Below, piece by piece: positions 7,568 to 14,918 of a stretch of 54,474 nucleotides of DNA. This stretch comes from an uncultured bacterium (GTDB lineage: Bacteria > Bacillota > Clostridia > UBA1381). Positions within the stretch are counted from its first letter, which is position 1. Each line of letters begins with the position of its first letter. A program made the position numbers and the translations under genes. A model generated the notes under the pieces. The model worked only from the letters and a program-made list of their open reading frames with translations, was not told the DNA's origin and did not search any database. The stretch lies in contig CAJMRL010000019.1 of assembly GCA_905215805.1 (NCBI GenBank), forward strand, positions 1 to 54,474, given 5' to 3'.

Positions 7568-8817
7568 ATATTATCAGCTCCTTTCGCTCCTATGCTTATA
7601 GTGTTGTTAGCCGCCTTAAAAGCTCCTTTATGCCTGCAAATAAAATTATATGAGTCACTGTTCTTGAGCCAGCCATAAAGTGATGATGTCTCACGCGCAA
7701 GCCTCAGCGGGATATCTTCGCCGTCTGCCATATACCGTTCGACACTCAGTACCTTCCGCCGCAGTCCGCGGAATATGCGCTTGCGTACTGTCGTACATCT
7801 TCTGCCTATACGATAGCCCATCATGTCGATCACATCACCGTGAGTCTTGCCGTCTTTGTCATAATACTGTACTCGGAAAAGCCTCCAGCTGTCCTTCAGC
7901 TCAAGCTCCAAAAAGTCAGCCATGTACTGCCTCAGCATTTCAAAGCCCTGCCGCAGCTGACGTTTATTGCCGCCCAAGAGTAGTATATCGTCCATATAGA
8001 AAAGAACATGATCCGCCAGTCTTACACGTTTTGTCTGCCCTCGCCTTGTCTTTGTAATTGCAAGCTGCTCTGCCGCATAATGATACGCGTACGATAAATA
8101 GTAATTACACAGATATTGTGAGAGATACGAGCCTATAGACAGGCCGCTGTCAAACTGCTTTATCAAGATCTCCATGAGCCATAGCAGTGATTCATTCTTT
8201 ATATCTCTGTTCAGAAGTTCTATAAGCCGTTCCTGATCGATGCTCGGATAGCACTTCTTAACATCAGCCTTTACAGCATATTTCGTTGTCTTTGGTAATC
8301 GCCTAAGCCACTTTTCAATTGCTCTCTTGCCGTATATCTGACCTCGCCCCGGTATGCTTGCGCATTGATATACGCCTATCTTCTTATCAAACAGCTCCTG
8401 CGCACCTCTCACGGCAATATAGTCATATATTTGATGTATCATCGACTCTCTGCCTATATCCCGCTCTTTACCGCTGTGACCGTCTATGATGATCTTGTGC
8501 TGTACATGCGGCAGCTCCAAAGTGCGATTTTTGATATTGACGCTTATTTCAGCCGCAAGCGACTTTATATTGCCTCCGAGCCGTTCTGCCATGGCTGTGC
8601 GGCGCAGACTGTAATCTATGGCGTAGCCATCGCCGGTATTGTGCCTGTAGCTTTTAGCGCTGCATATACGGCATACTTCGCCGCGGCTTTGCTCACCATA
8701 TTTTGAGAGCAACTTATGTACCTCGACCCGCTCCCACTTACCGTCAAGGCACTCATATATGCAAGCCTCGATAAATCCGACATCTGTAATATCGACGCCT
8801 TTGCAATACCTCTTCAT
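7561..8817 (-). CDS. DGR reverse transcriptase
   Basis: This 418-residue RT has motif 3 with a catalytic Asp in VKADVKKCYPSID (D185), motif 4 GLSIGSYLSQY (225-235) and the active-site YMDD at 274-277. The Gly-Leu-x-Ile-Gly-x-x-x-Ser-Gln pattern is typical of DGR and related group-II-type RTs. No maturase or endonuclease domain is visible, which argues against a group II intron. It would copy the TR RNA into cDNA with errors at adenines and so rewrite the VR. The ATG at 8817 follows GAGG at a normal distance. The gene starts 211 nt after the TR. It is longer than most DGR RTs, with extra residues at the N-terminus (1-130). Confidence 0.93.
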   Translation of the reverse strand: MKRYCKGVDITDVGFIEACIYECLDGKWERVEVHKLLSKYGEQSRGEVCRICSAKSYRHNTGDGYAIDYSLRRTAMAERLGGNIKSLAAEISVNIKNRTLELPHVQHKIIIDGHSGKERDIGRESMIHQIYDYIAVRGAQELFDKKIGVYQCASIPGRGQIYGKRAIEKWLRRLPKTTKYAVKADVKKCYPSIDQERLIELLNRDIKNESLLWLMEILIKQFDSGLSIGSYLSQYLCNYYLSYAYHYAAEQLAITKTRRGQTKRVRLADHVLFYMDDILLLGGNKRQLRQGFEMLRQYMADFLELELKDSWRLFRVQYYDKDGKTHGDVIDMMGYRIGRRCTTVRKRIFRGLRRKVLSVERYMADGEDIPLRLARETSSLYGWLKNSDSYNFICRHKGAFKAANNTISIGAKGADNIC

Positions 8818-9021
8818 ATATAAACCTCGTTATTGTCTTTCTGTATCTAAAGGGCTTTCGGTTTGTACTACTGACCCCGCACAGCGTCCTTCTCGCAGCT
8901 GCGCCCCGTACTCCTTGCCGTTTCCGGGTTGCGGTTTCGACATTATTTTCGGCATTCCGCCGAGGCCGGAGTTTTTCTCCGAGCGATCTCACAGGACCGC
9001 GACATAGGACGCATTTATGAT
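8818..9021 (-). other. Non-coding spacer between TR and RT
   Basis: There is no convincing gene here. In the well-studied Bordetella phage DGR, RNA from TR through the following spacer is needed for adenine-directed cDNA synthesis, so this 204-nt stretch is probably part of the template RNA. It is GC-rich with several short self-complementary runs. Confidence 0.55.
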
Positions 9022-9135
9022 CAGAATTGCGCGAGCCGATATTCCAGTTGGCGTTCGACACGGCATTATTGCCGTTCCAAATGAACAGACCGGCATTGCT
9101 GCCGTTGTTCAGGTTGCCGCCGAATAGAAGCTCGT
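9022..9135 (-). repeat. DGR template repeat (TR)
   Basis: This 114-bp copy of the VR lies outside any gene. In the gene strand it is rich in AAC/AAT triplets (N-rich if translated: NGNNAVSNANWNIG). Compared with the VR at offset +199, 14 of 15 mismatches are at TR adenines; the single exception (9126) is near the 5' edge. The 3' ends share GGCTCGCGC and, after two changed adenines, TTCTG. Confidence 0.95.
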
Positions 9136-9161
9136 TGCGCCCTAAGTCCCTAATTTTTATT

Positions 9162-9181
9162 GCAAGGGGAGATCCCCTTGC
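9162..9181. repeat. Perfect hairpin between VR and TR
   Basis: Eight-base arms GCAAGGGG / CCCCTTGC enclose a 4-nt loop, with no T tail on the minus strand. Hairpins just after the VR increase retrohoming in known DGRs. A second, shorter stem (GCGGC-loop-GCCGC) at about 9197-9209 lies within the end of the target gene, closer to the VR. Confidence 0.6.
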
Positions 9182-9191
9182 GAACCCCCGG

Positions 9192-10823
9192 CTACGCGGC
9201 TTCGCCGCTTCGCCCGCTCGCAGAAAGGCGCGAGCCGATAGACCAGTAGGCGTACGACACGGCATCAGCGCCGTCCCAAAAGAACAGACCGGCATTGCTG
9301 CCGTTGCTCAGGGAGCCGCCGAATGGAAGCTCGTGATTTGTGCCGCCGGAAATGTAATAATAGTCGCAGTAATACGTGCTCGTACTCCCTCCGACCGTTA
9401 TGGGCAGCCTTACAGACGGATGCGCGGCATCACTGCCCATCTCTTTTACGTACCCGCCTGAGCTTGACAAGCTATAGCCGACTTCAATATAGTCGGATGA
9501 TACGTTTGTCGTAAACTTTGTACAATCGTAGCAAATATAAGCCTTGTAGTTGCTTATTATAACGTCACTCATGATGGTATACACGTTGCCGTATAAGCTT
9601 TCGACACCTCTGTATTTCATGGGATAGTATCCGTTAGTATTGCTCTTATAGCTGCCGCTCGTGCCATTTACACCGTCCGTCATGCCTGTGTACCACGGCA
9701 TTGTGCTGATATAGCACTCCGTTGTTGTGTCAAAGGTATCGTCTCCGACATCGAGATATATCGCGGTATTGCTGTCATCATATGCTTCCTGCGAAAGCAC
9801 ACGCTTACGGTTTACTATAGAATTCATTGATGCAAGATTTCTGTCGGTGCTGCCGGAAGATGATGCGGTGCCGACTGATACGGTGCAGCCGACCGGAAAC
9901 TTTGACGCATTGGAATTTGACACTATAACGCGCGTTGCGCCTGTTTCCGCAACGGTTGGATGTATTTGAAAGTTAAGATTTACGCAGCCCTGCATGATAC
10001 TCTGAGAATTACGTGTCGCAAACTCCACACAGAACATATCCTGCAAAAAGGCTACCTCCTTCGTGGTCATGCCGCAATATTGATTTCCCTTCTTGCGTAT
10101 CTCTGTAAGCTGCGTATTGTGCGAAAGCCCGGCAGTCGTCGCGTTCCGGTTCGTGTACGTGTTATGAGCCGTCGGCACTCCGGAAATCGATGCAGCTAAA
10201 CTGTCGGAGTTATATCCCATCTCATACGCCGCTATGTAAGCATACCGCTTGAGCCGCCCGTCAGGTGCTACAAAGATGCCGTAAGGACACCATCCCTCGT
10301 TCGGCCGGTATATATCGGTGATCTGTATCTCCTCATGTGTATCTGTGATGATATACCTGAAAAATCTCGTGCTCCAACGCACATACACATCTCCATTCGA
10401 GCCGTCCACGCTGAAAGCAGGATCGCCTTCTATTGCCGTTTCGACAAATTCACCATCGCTTGTGAGATAGCCGTTCACGCGTGTGAACATAAAGCACGGC
10501 TCCAGGTCAAAATCATTTGCGGCTGCAGTTTCATCGGTAGAAGCTGCCGCCGTCAGCCCGACCGCCGCCTCGGTGCGTTCTCCCGCCGGAGCGCTTGAGT
10601 ATGACGCAAGCGGGAATTTTACGCCGTATATCTTGCCGGATGCGGTTATCGGTCTGTCATACGACAGCCGCTCGATCGCATCCGCCGCACCGAGCACCGA
10701 CTGCACACTTTCGTCAAGGTTCTCCTCGACCGCATCTGCAGCGGCTTCCGCCGCTGCGGCGATTATCTCATTCTTGTCGGCGTCTGTTATGCCGCCTGTA
10801 CTTCCTGTATTATATCCCACCAT
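9192..10823 (-). CDS. DGR target: variable putative receptor-binding tail protein
   Basis: This 543-residue protein starts at the ATG at 10823, after GAGGTG; a GTG at 10829 is possible. The N-terminus (1-60) is Ala/Glu-rich and helical, likely the attachment to the virion. The centre is beta-rich with repeated aromatic and Gly residues. The C-terminal 48 residues (FGGSLSNGSNAGLF, then FWDGADAVSYAYWSIGSRL) have the look of a C-type-lectin/FGE fold end, where other DGR targets vary. Ten codons there differ from the TR: S, S, F, D, A, D, Y, Y, S and L, where TR has N or I. It follows tail-fibre genes, so host-receptor binding is the likely role. The 16 residues after the VR are GC-rich. Confidence 0.9.
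   Translation of the reverse strand: MVGYNTGSTGGITDADKNEIIAAAAEAAADAVEENLDESVQSVLGAADAIERLSYDRPITASGKIYGVKFPLASYSSAPAGERTEAAVGLTAAASTDETAAANDFDLEPCFMFTRVNGYLTSDGEFVETAIEGDPAFSVDGSNGDVYVRWSTRFFRYIITDTHEEIQITDIYRPNEGWCPYGIFVAPDGRLKRYAYIAAYEMGYNSDSLAASISGVPTAHNTYTNRNATTAGLSHNTQLTEIRKKGNQYCGMTTKEVAFLQDMFCVEFATRNSQSIMQGCVNLNFQIHPTVAETGATRVIVSNSNASKFPVGCTVSVGTASSSGSTDRNLASMNSIVNRKRVLSQEAYDDSNTAIYLDVGDDTFDTTTECYISTMPWYTGMTDGVNGTSGSYKSNTNGYYPMKYRGVESLYGNVYTIMSDVIISNYKAYICYDCTKFTTNVSSDYIEVGYSLSSSGGYVKEMGSDAAHPSVRLPITVGGSTSTYYCDYYYISGGTNHELPFGGSLSNGSNAGLFFWDGADAVSYAYWSIGSRLSASGRSGEAA
9221..9334 (-). repeat. DGR variable repeat (VR)
   Basis: The repeat covers the 3' end of the target gene except its last 9 or so codons. 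Codon changes against the TR are AAC to TCC, AGC, GAC and TAC (twice); AAT to GCT, GAT, TCT and CTT; and ATT to TTT. The asparagines in NGSNAG stayed unchanged. This A-only pattern is the hallmark of past mutagenic retrohoming. Confidence 0.95.
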
Positions 10824-10825
10824 TA

Positions 10826-11086
10826 TCACCTCGCTATCACTGATACATCTCCGGCAACATTCGCAATTACGTAGAGTTTTCCGCCGGTCAAGCGGAGGCT
10901 GTTATATGCTCCTCCCGCTGGAATGAGCGCATAATTGTCGGTGGTTATCTCATCCGTTGATATTTTTATGCTACTGCTTGTGTTATTGAATATGTCCACA
11001 TATTGTTCAGTGCTATATTCAATCACATACTCGCCAGTTGCCTCGACTTCTATTGTCAGATACTTTTTCCCCGTAACATCCATCAT
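10826..11086 (-). CDS. Small tail-fibre-region protein, 86 aa
   Basis: This is a beta-rich protein without a signal peptide (KKYLTIEVEATGEYVIEYS, ending LYVIANVAGDVSVIAR). It overlaps both neighbours by a few bases, so it is co-translated with the fibre protein upstream and the DGR target downstream. It could be a small virion or fibre-cap protein. No family recognised. Confidence 0.6.
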   Translation of the reverse strand: MMDVTGKKYLTIEVEATGEYVIEYSTEQYVDIFNNTSSSIKISTDEITTDNYALIPAGGAYNSLRLTGGKLYVIANVAGDVSVIAR

Positions 11087-12015
11087 AACCAGCCTCCTTC
11101 TTTGTTCTCTAAAGCTCCAACACGGCTTATAAGATCATCCAATATGACCGACAAATCGCTTCTACCTATAAGTACCGGACTTCCATCCATATAAATATAG
11201 AAACAACACACATTCTCTTTTTTTACGATATAAATTGTACGCTCGTCTATATCATTTTCACTGGCAGTCAGTATTTTTATATTATCAAAGCACACTGTAT
11301 CATCAGCAAGCCATGTATATAAAGCTATTCCCGTAATACCATCACATGCTCCTCTAAACTCCGCCGTCCCCATCTGCGTGTCTGACGCGTCCTCTCTGTT
11401 TGTGACCGAATATTTCACGCTCTGCGCAGAGGCATCAATCTCAAACCTGCAATGCAGCCATGCTCCGAAAAAGCTTTCATGCGTGCCTCCGCTGCCACAT
11501 ATCTGAAACGTGTTTTCAGCGTTGCTAAATATATCCGCGGCGATCCCATCTGTTTCATATTTCGTATCACCATTGATTTTCCGCAACGTCTCCAAATTGC
11601 CTATGGCAGCTCTCATCCTGCCATTGCGCTGCATTTTAAAGTCGAACTCGATCACAACCTCCGAAGAACCGCTGGAGACAGCCGACAGGTCAAGCTCCGA
11701 ATAAACGACTGAGCTTGACCTTATTGTTGTGGATGCGCCTTCCGCTCCAGTCGAGCATACCGACTGATATTTATTGCCGCTCTCGTCCTCAAGGATCTCT
11801 GACACCCCTTTTATATCGCCATTTATCATAGGTATCGTAAATCGAGGCAGACCATCCTCAAAATCATACATAACGGGTACGGACGGCAGTGTTCCAACGA
11901 TCCGCCTTTTAATATATCCCTCGGAGCTTAGATCATCGCTATTTGCCTTCTTATCCACTTCCGCCGCAAGCGCCGTAAGCTCTGCGGCGGTAGCCAGTCG
12001 TATATCCTCAGCCAT
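11083..12015 (-). CDS. Putative tail-fibre protein with jelly-roll-like domain, 310 aa
   Basis: The first 40 residues are helical (IRLATAAELTALAAEVDKK), a common fibre N-terminus. Residues 45-240 look like a beta-sandwich of the laminin-G/concanavalin type (YDFEDGLPRF, VVIEFDFKM, FGAWLHCRFEI, VCFDNIKIL), which often binds sugars. A short helical end follows. The fold is judged by eye only. It lies between the baseplate genes and the DGR target and may help recognise the cell surface. Confidence 0.6.
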   Translation of the reverse strand: MAEDIRLATAAELTALAAEVDKKANSDDLSSEGYIKRRIVGTLPSVPVMYDFEDGLPRFTIPMINGDIKGVSEILEDESGNKYQSVCSTGAEGASTTIRSSSVVYSELDLSAVSSGSSEVVIEFDFKMQRNGRMRAAIGNLETLRKINGDTKYETDGIAADIFSNAENTFQICGSGGTHESFFGAWLHCRFEIDASAQSVKYSVTNREDASDTQMGTAEFRGACDGITGIALYTWLADDTVCFDNIKILTASENDIDERTIYIVKKENVCCFYIYMDGSPVLIGRSDLSVILDDLISRVGALENKEGGWL

Positions 12016-12608
12016 TATGTTTCACCTCCCTGCTGTGAGCGCAAAGCCTGTATTCGTAAAGCTAATTCGTTTATAGCTTCACGTAAACTGTACTCTTTTT
12101 CTTCTGTTGATTCACTTTCCGCATCTTCATTAATATAAGATATGCTCCACGGCGTAACACCTCCCGCTTCATATTCTCCAACAGTCACAATACCCAGATC
12201 CGCCGATGTAAGGATATTTCCGCTGACGTCTATTGTATCATAAATACCATAATGCTCGTCCCAACGCAGAACGCCCGAGCTATCTATATACAACGTAATA
12301 TATAGCTGTATCTGCGTGCCGGGTGCGCCTGAGATGGAGCCGTGATACGCTCCGAACTCTGCGTCACCATACGTTGTCTTTACCGACTGAAGCAGCGAAT
12401 TGAAACCCGATAATGTCCCATGATAAAATGTGCCGCTGCCCTCTGCTGAGATTATCTCAAACGATCCCGACAGGGTCACTGGCTCAAGTTCCTCGTCATG
12501 AGTCTTTAGCTTGCCATCCACCGCTGTAAAGACCGTATTAAGGTCCTCAACATTGATCTCATCACCGTCCTCCGGCAAATCCCACTTGTAATTCTTGCTC
12601 TGTCTCAT
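12015..12608 (-). CDS. Putative tail-fibre/baseplate-associated protein, 197 aa
   Basis: The N-terminus (YKWDLPEDGDEINVEDLNTVF) is like the short attachment segment of fibre proteins that follow XkdU-type genes. The middle is beta-rich; the end is a helix with heptad-like spacing (REAINELALRIQALRSQQ). The ATG follows AAGGAGC, 14 nt after XkdU. Function is inferred from position. Confidence 0.6.
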   Translation of the reverse strand: MRQSKNYKWDLPEDGDEINVEDLNTVFTAVDGKLKTHDEELEPVTLSGSFEIISAEGSGTFYHGTLSGFNSLLQSVKTTYGDAEFGAYHGSISGAPGTQIQLYITLYIDSSGVLRWDEHYGIYDTIDVSGNILTSADLGIVTVGEYEAGGVTPWSISYINEDAESESTEEKEYSLREAINELALRIQALRSQQGGET

Positions 12609-12622
12609 TCATAGCTCCTTCC

Positions 12623-13252
12623 TTACAGCATCCGCGCATACGGCACATTGTCTACATATGTCACATACGCGTTCGCGCCGTCCTCTCGCAGATATACCTC
12701 GCCATTATCAACAAACAGCCACGTCCTGCCGTCATATTCCTTTACGCCGCCCCACGTGAACTGTTTCGCATTGCCCCATATTCCAAGCTTTCGCCGCGCA
12801 TCACCCCATGTATTTTTCATGAATTCATAGTTTATTTTGATATGCGCAGGCTTTAGAGCCTCTATTGTTGCCTGTATCTGCTCAAAGTTGTGCGGTCTGC
12901 CCTTTCTGCCGCTGAAAATGATCGTTACTGTGTAATTCGCGTAATCTTCAGCTATGGCGCATCCTGTTTTATCGTAATCGGTCACGATGCGCTCAAGCTC
13001 CGCAAGCGTTAAAAGATTGTTGCCTTGCAGCCGCGTTATCACTCTCGCTCGTTTCGTCTCCGCATCGGCGCTCACTGGCGCAAGTCCAACATCCGCCTCA
13101 TGCCTTGTGAAATCCGCGGTCGTTGCTATAAACAGATCCCTGTCAAGCTCCGATATATCAAGGTCAAGCCGCTCAAGCGCTGCCGCAATGACGTCATAGA
13201 GATCCTTTACGACCTGCGACTTTCTGTAGTACCATGGCAGCATCTCTATCAT
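12623..13252 (-). CDS. Baseplate protein, XkdU/DUF2313 family
   Basis: This 209-residue protein begins MIEMLPWYYRKSQVVKDLYDVIAAALERL, typical of the YmfQ/XkdU family, which sits after the baseplate J-like protein in Mu/PBSX-type phages and takes part in the baseplate wedge. The C-terminus (TWGDARRKLGIWGNAKQFTWGG) has the Trp/Gly-rich end seen in relatives. It overlaps the J-like gene by 4 nt. Confidence 0.8.
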   Translation of the reverse strand: MIEMLPWYYRKSQVVKDLYDVIAAALERLDLDISELDRDLFIATTADFTRHEADVGLAPVSADAETKRARVITRLQGNNLLTLAELERIVTDYDKTGCAIAEDYANYTVTIIFSGRKGRPHNFEQIQATIEALKPAHIKINYEFMKNTWGDARRKLGIWGNAKQFTWGGVKEYDGRTWLFVDNGEVYLREDGANAYVTYVDNVPYARML

Positions 13253-14274
13253 GTCAGCACCACGCTCCCCAGTACCGGCACCGCCCCGTTCGGTATCTCC
13301 ACATTTGCAGTGCCGTTATTCACTTTAAGCTCCGAGTAATCCTCGATGCCCGCAATCGAAAGTATTAAACTTCCTATCCGAGCGTAAGACACATACTCCT
13401 TTTCAAGCGCGTATTCCGAAAGATACTCTTTCAATGCGTTTTCCACTTCGTCCTGCACATCGAGATCGCTCTGTTTCGTGAGCTTTGCCGATATATTGAT
13501 CGTAAGCGATGCGGCGCTCACAACCGTGACACTTGCTCCTATCGGTCTGCTTTCCTCGATGTGTGACGCAACTTCATCTAAAAGCTCCTCATCTGCAGGT
13601 TGTATATTTGAGTCTGTAATAACAACCTTCACCGTGCCGGGGCCGTCCCAAAGCGGGATCACCTGAACGTCACCGACTCCTGCGATCTCCTTTGCCCATG
13701 CGATATAGTCGTTTACATTACCGCTCGCATTTGGGCGCGACACCTTCTCAAAGTATCGCTCTCGCAGCTCGTCATCGCTCTCGGCATCGTAACCGCCCTC
13801 GAAAGGCTCGCTGTTTATCACCGAGTATATGTTTGGCAGCGTCACCGGAAACCTGTTTATCGCTCCTGCTTTCACATTGCCCGCCGCGCCGCCTGTCATA
13901 CACGTTGCGCCGACCTCGACCGTGCCGCCCTCCGGTATAGATACCGTTTCATCCACGCTATAAAGGATATTGTCCGCCGCTACCTTTGCTCCGGCTCTTA
14001 CCACCTCACCGGCTCTGCCCGTTATGGTTACCGTGCCCTTGGCGTACTCCGCCGCCCTGCGCTCCAGTCCCTGCTCCGCGGCTTTCCTGTCAAGGTATTC
14101 TCCCGTCGCAGTGAGCGCGAACGCCGCGTCCGGCAGCACATCGATTCTGTTTGACAGCACATAAAGCCGCACCGCCACAGGCCGCAGCAGATCATAAAAG
14201 AATGATCCCTCTGTTTTATCATACTCCTCCGGCACATACGTGAGCAGGCCCTCATGTATTTCATCAACCGTCAT
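13249..14274 (-). CDS. Baseplate J-like protein (XkdT-type)
   Basis: 341 residues, the usual length of gpJ/XkdT proteins. Family features are the opening helix with YDKTEGSFFYDLLRPVA, the LDRKAAEQGLERRAA segment, the repeated beta region around 80-150 and the DDELRERYFEKVSRPNASGNV motif near 170-190. It forms part of the wedge that links the tail tube to the fibres. It overlaps the XkdS-like gene upstream. Confidence 0.9.
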   Translation of the reverse strand: MTVDEIHEGLLTYVPEEYDKTEGSFFYDLLRPVAVRLYVLSNRIDVLPDAAFALTATGEYLDRKAAEQGLERRAAEYAKGTVTITGRAGEVVRAGAKVAADNILYSVDETVSIPEGGTVEVGATCMTGGAAGNVKAGAINRFPVTLPNIYSVINSEPFEGGYDAESDDELRERYFEKVSRPNASGNVNDYIAWAKEIAGVGDVQVIPLWDGPGTVKVVITDSNIQPADEELLDEVASHIEESRPIGASVTVVSAASLTINISAKLTKQSDLDVQDEVENALKEYLSEYALEKEYVSYARIGSLILSIAGIEDYSELKVNNGTANVEIPNGAVPVLGSVVLT

Positions 14275-14635
14275 ATATGTACGTCTCCTCTCCGTAGACA
14301 GTGCCGACCGTGAAGGATATATCCAGTTTGTCCTTCTCCCTTGTCAGCACAAAATCCGACACATACTCTATATCCTCATTCTGCAGCAGCGCCGTCTCTA
14401 TCTCGCGTTTCAGCTCTGATTGTATAAACGCGGTGCTGTAGCCTTTGCCGATCACAAGGTCCTCGATATTCGCGCCGTAGCTCGTTCCGGCATATATCTG
14501 ATATCTATTCAGCTGAGTGTGCAGTATTTTTGTTATCCACACCTTCAGTGCCTCGACACCGGATACCTTTATGGGATTACTGTCCTCCATGACAAAATCG
14601 CAGGCTTTGAAATCGTATAAAAATGTATCCTTCAT
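14264..14635 (-). CDS. DUF2634/XkdS-like baseplate protein
   Basis: The start is the ATG at 14635, which overlaps the upstream stop (ATGA) and gives 123 residues. It contains DFKACDFVMEDSNPIKVSGVEALKVWI and then TSYGANIEDLVIGKG, a layout typical of XkdS (gp25-like) proteins that initiate sheath and wedge assembly. An upstream in-frame start (14689) has no ribosome site. Confidence 0.8.
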   Translation of the reverse strand: MKDTFLYDFKACDFVMEDSNPIKVSGVEALKVWITKILHTQLNRYQIYAGTSYGANIEDLVIGKGYSTAFIQSELKREIETALLQNEDIEYVSDFVLTREKDKLDISFTVGTVYGEETYIYDG

Positions 14636-14916
14636 ACCACCACTCCAATTGCGATAAACCTCGTAACGCTGCCGCTCTGCGACATACACGGCAGCAGCAC
14701 TATTTGCTTATTCAGATTCACATATTCCGTATATGTGTCATGCTGCACCGTCTCGTAAATATCAAACACAGCCGTTATCTTGTCCGCGCCAAGCTGTATC
14801 CTGTCTCCGAGCTGTATCTCAAGCTCCGGCAGAGACGTTATAGTGCCGATCATTGGCGAGTACGGACTCATATCCATCGCCTTTATCCTTGACGCAAGCT
14901 CTGTTACTCCGTCCAT
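14632..14916 (-). CDS. DUF2577/XkdR-like tail protein, 94 aa
   Basis: Small beta-rich protein (IGTITSLPELEIQLGDRIQL) in the fixed XkdQ-XkdR-XkdS order. Relatives belong to the spike or baseplate hub. It overlaps its downstream neighbour by 4 nt. Confidence 0.75.
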   Translation of the reverse strand: MDGVTELASRIKAMDMSPYSPMIGTITSLPELEIQLGDRIQLGADKITAVFDIYETVQHDTYTEYVNLNKQIVLLPCMSQSGSVTRFIAIGVVV

Positions 14917-14918
14917 AT

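Noticed and set aside
7561..8817. Group II intron or retron instead of a DGR
   Set aside because: There is no maturase/endonuclease domain or intron RNA end, and no msr/msd-like structure; the adenine-specific TR/VR pair decides for a DGR.
8753..9295. Minus-strand 180-codon frame over TR and VR
   Set aside because: It crosses both repeats out of the target's frame, with a low-complexity Arg-rich product; a shadow of the DGR repeats.
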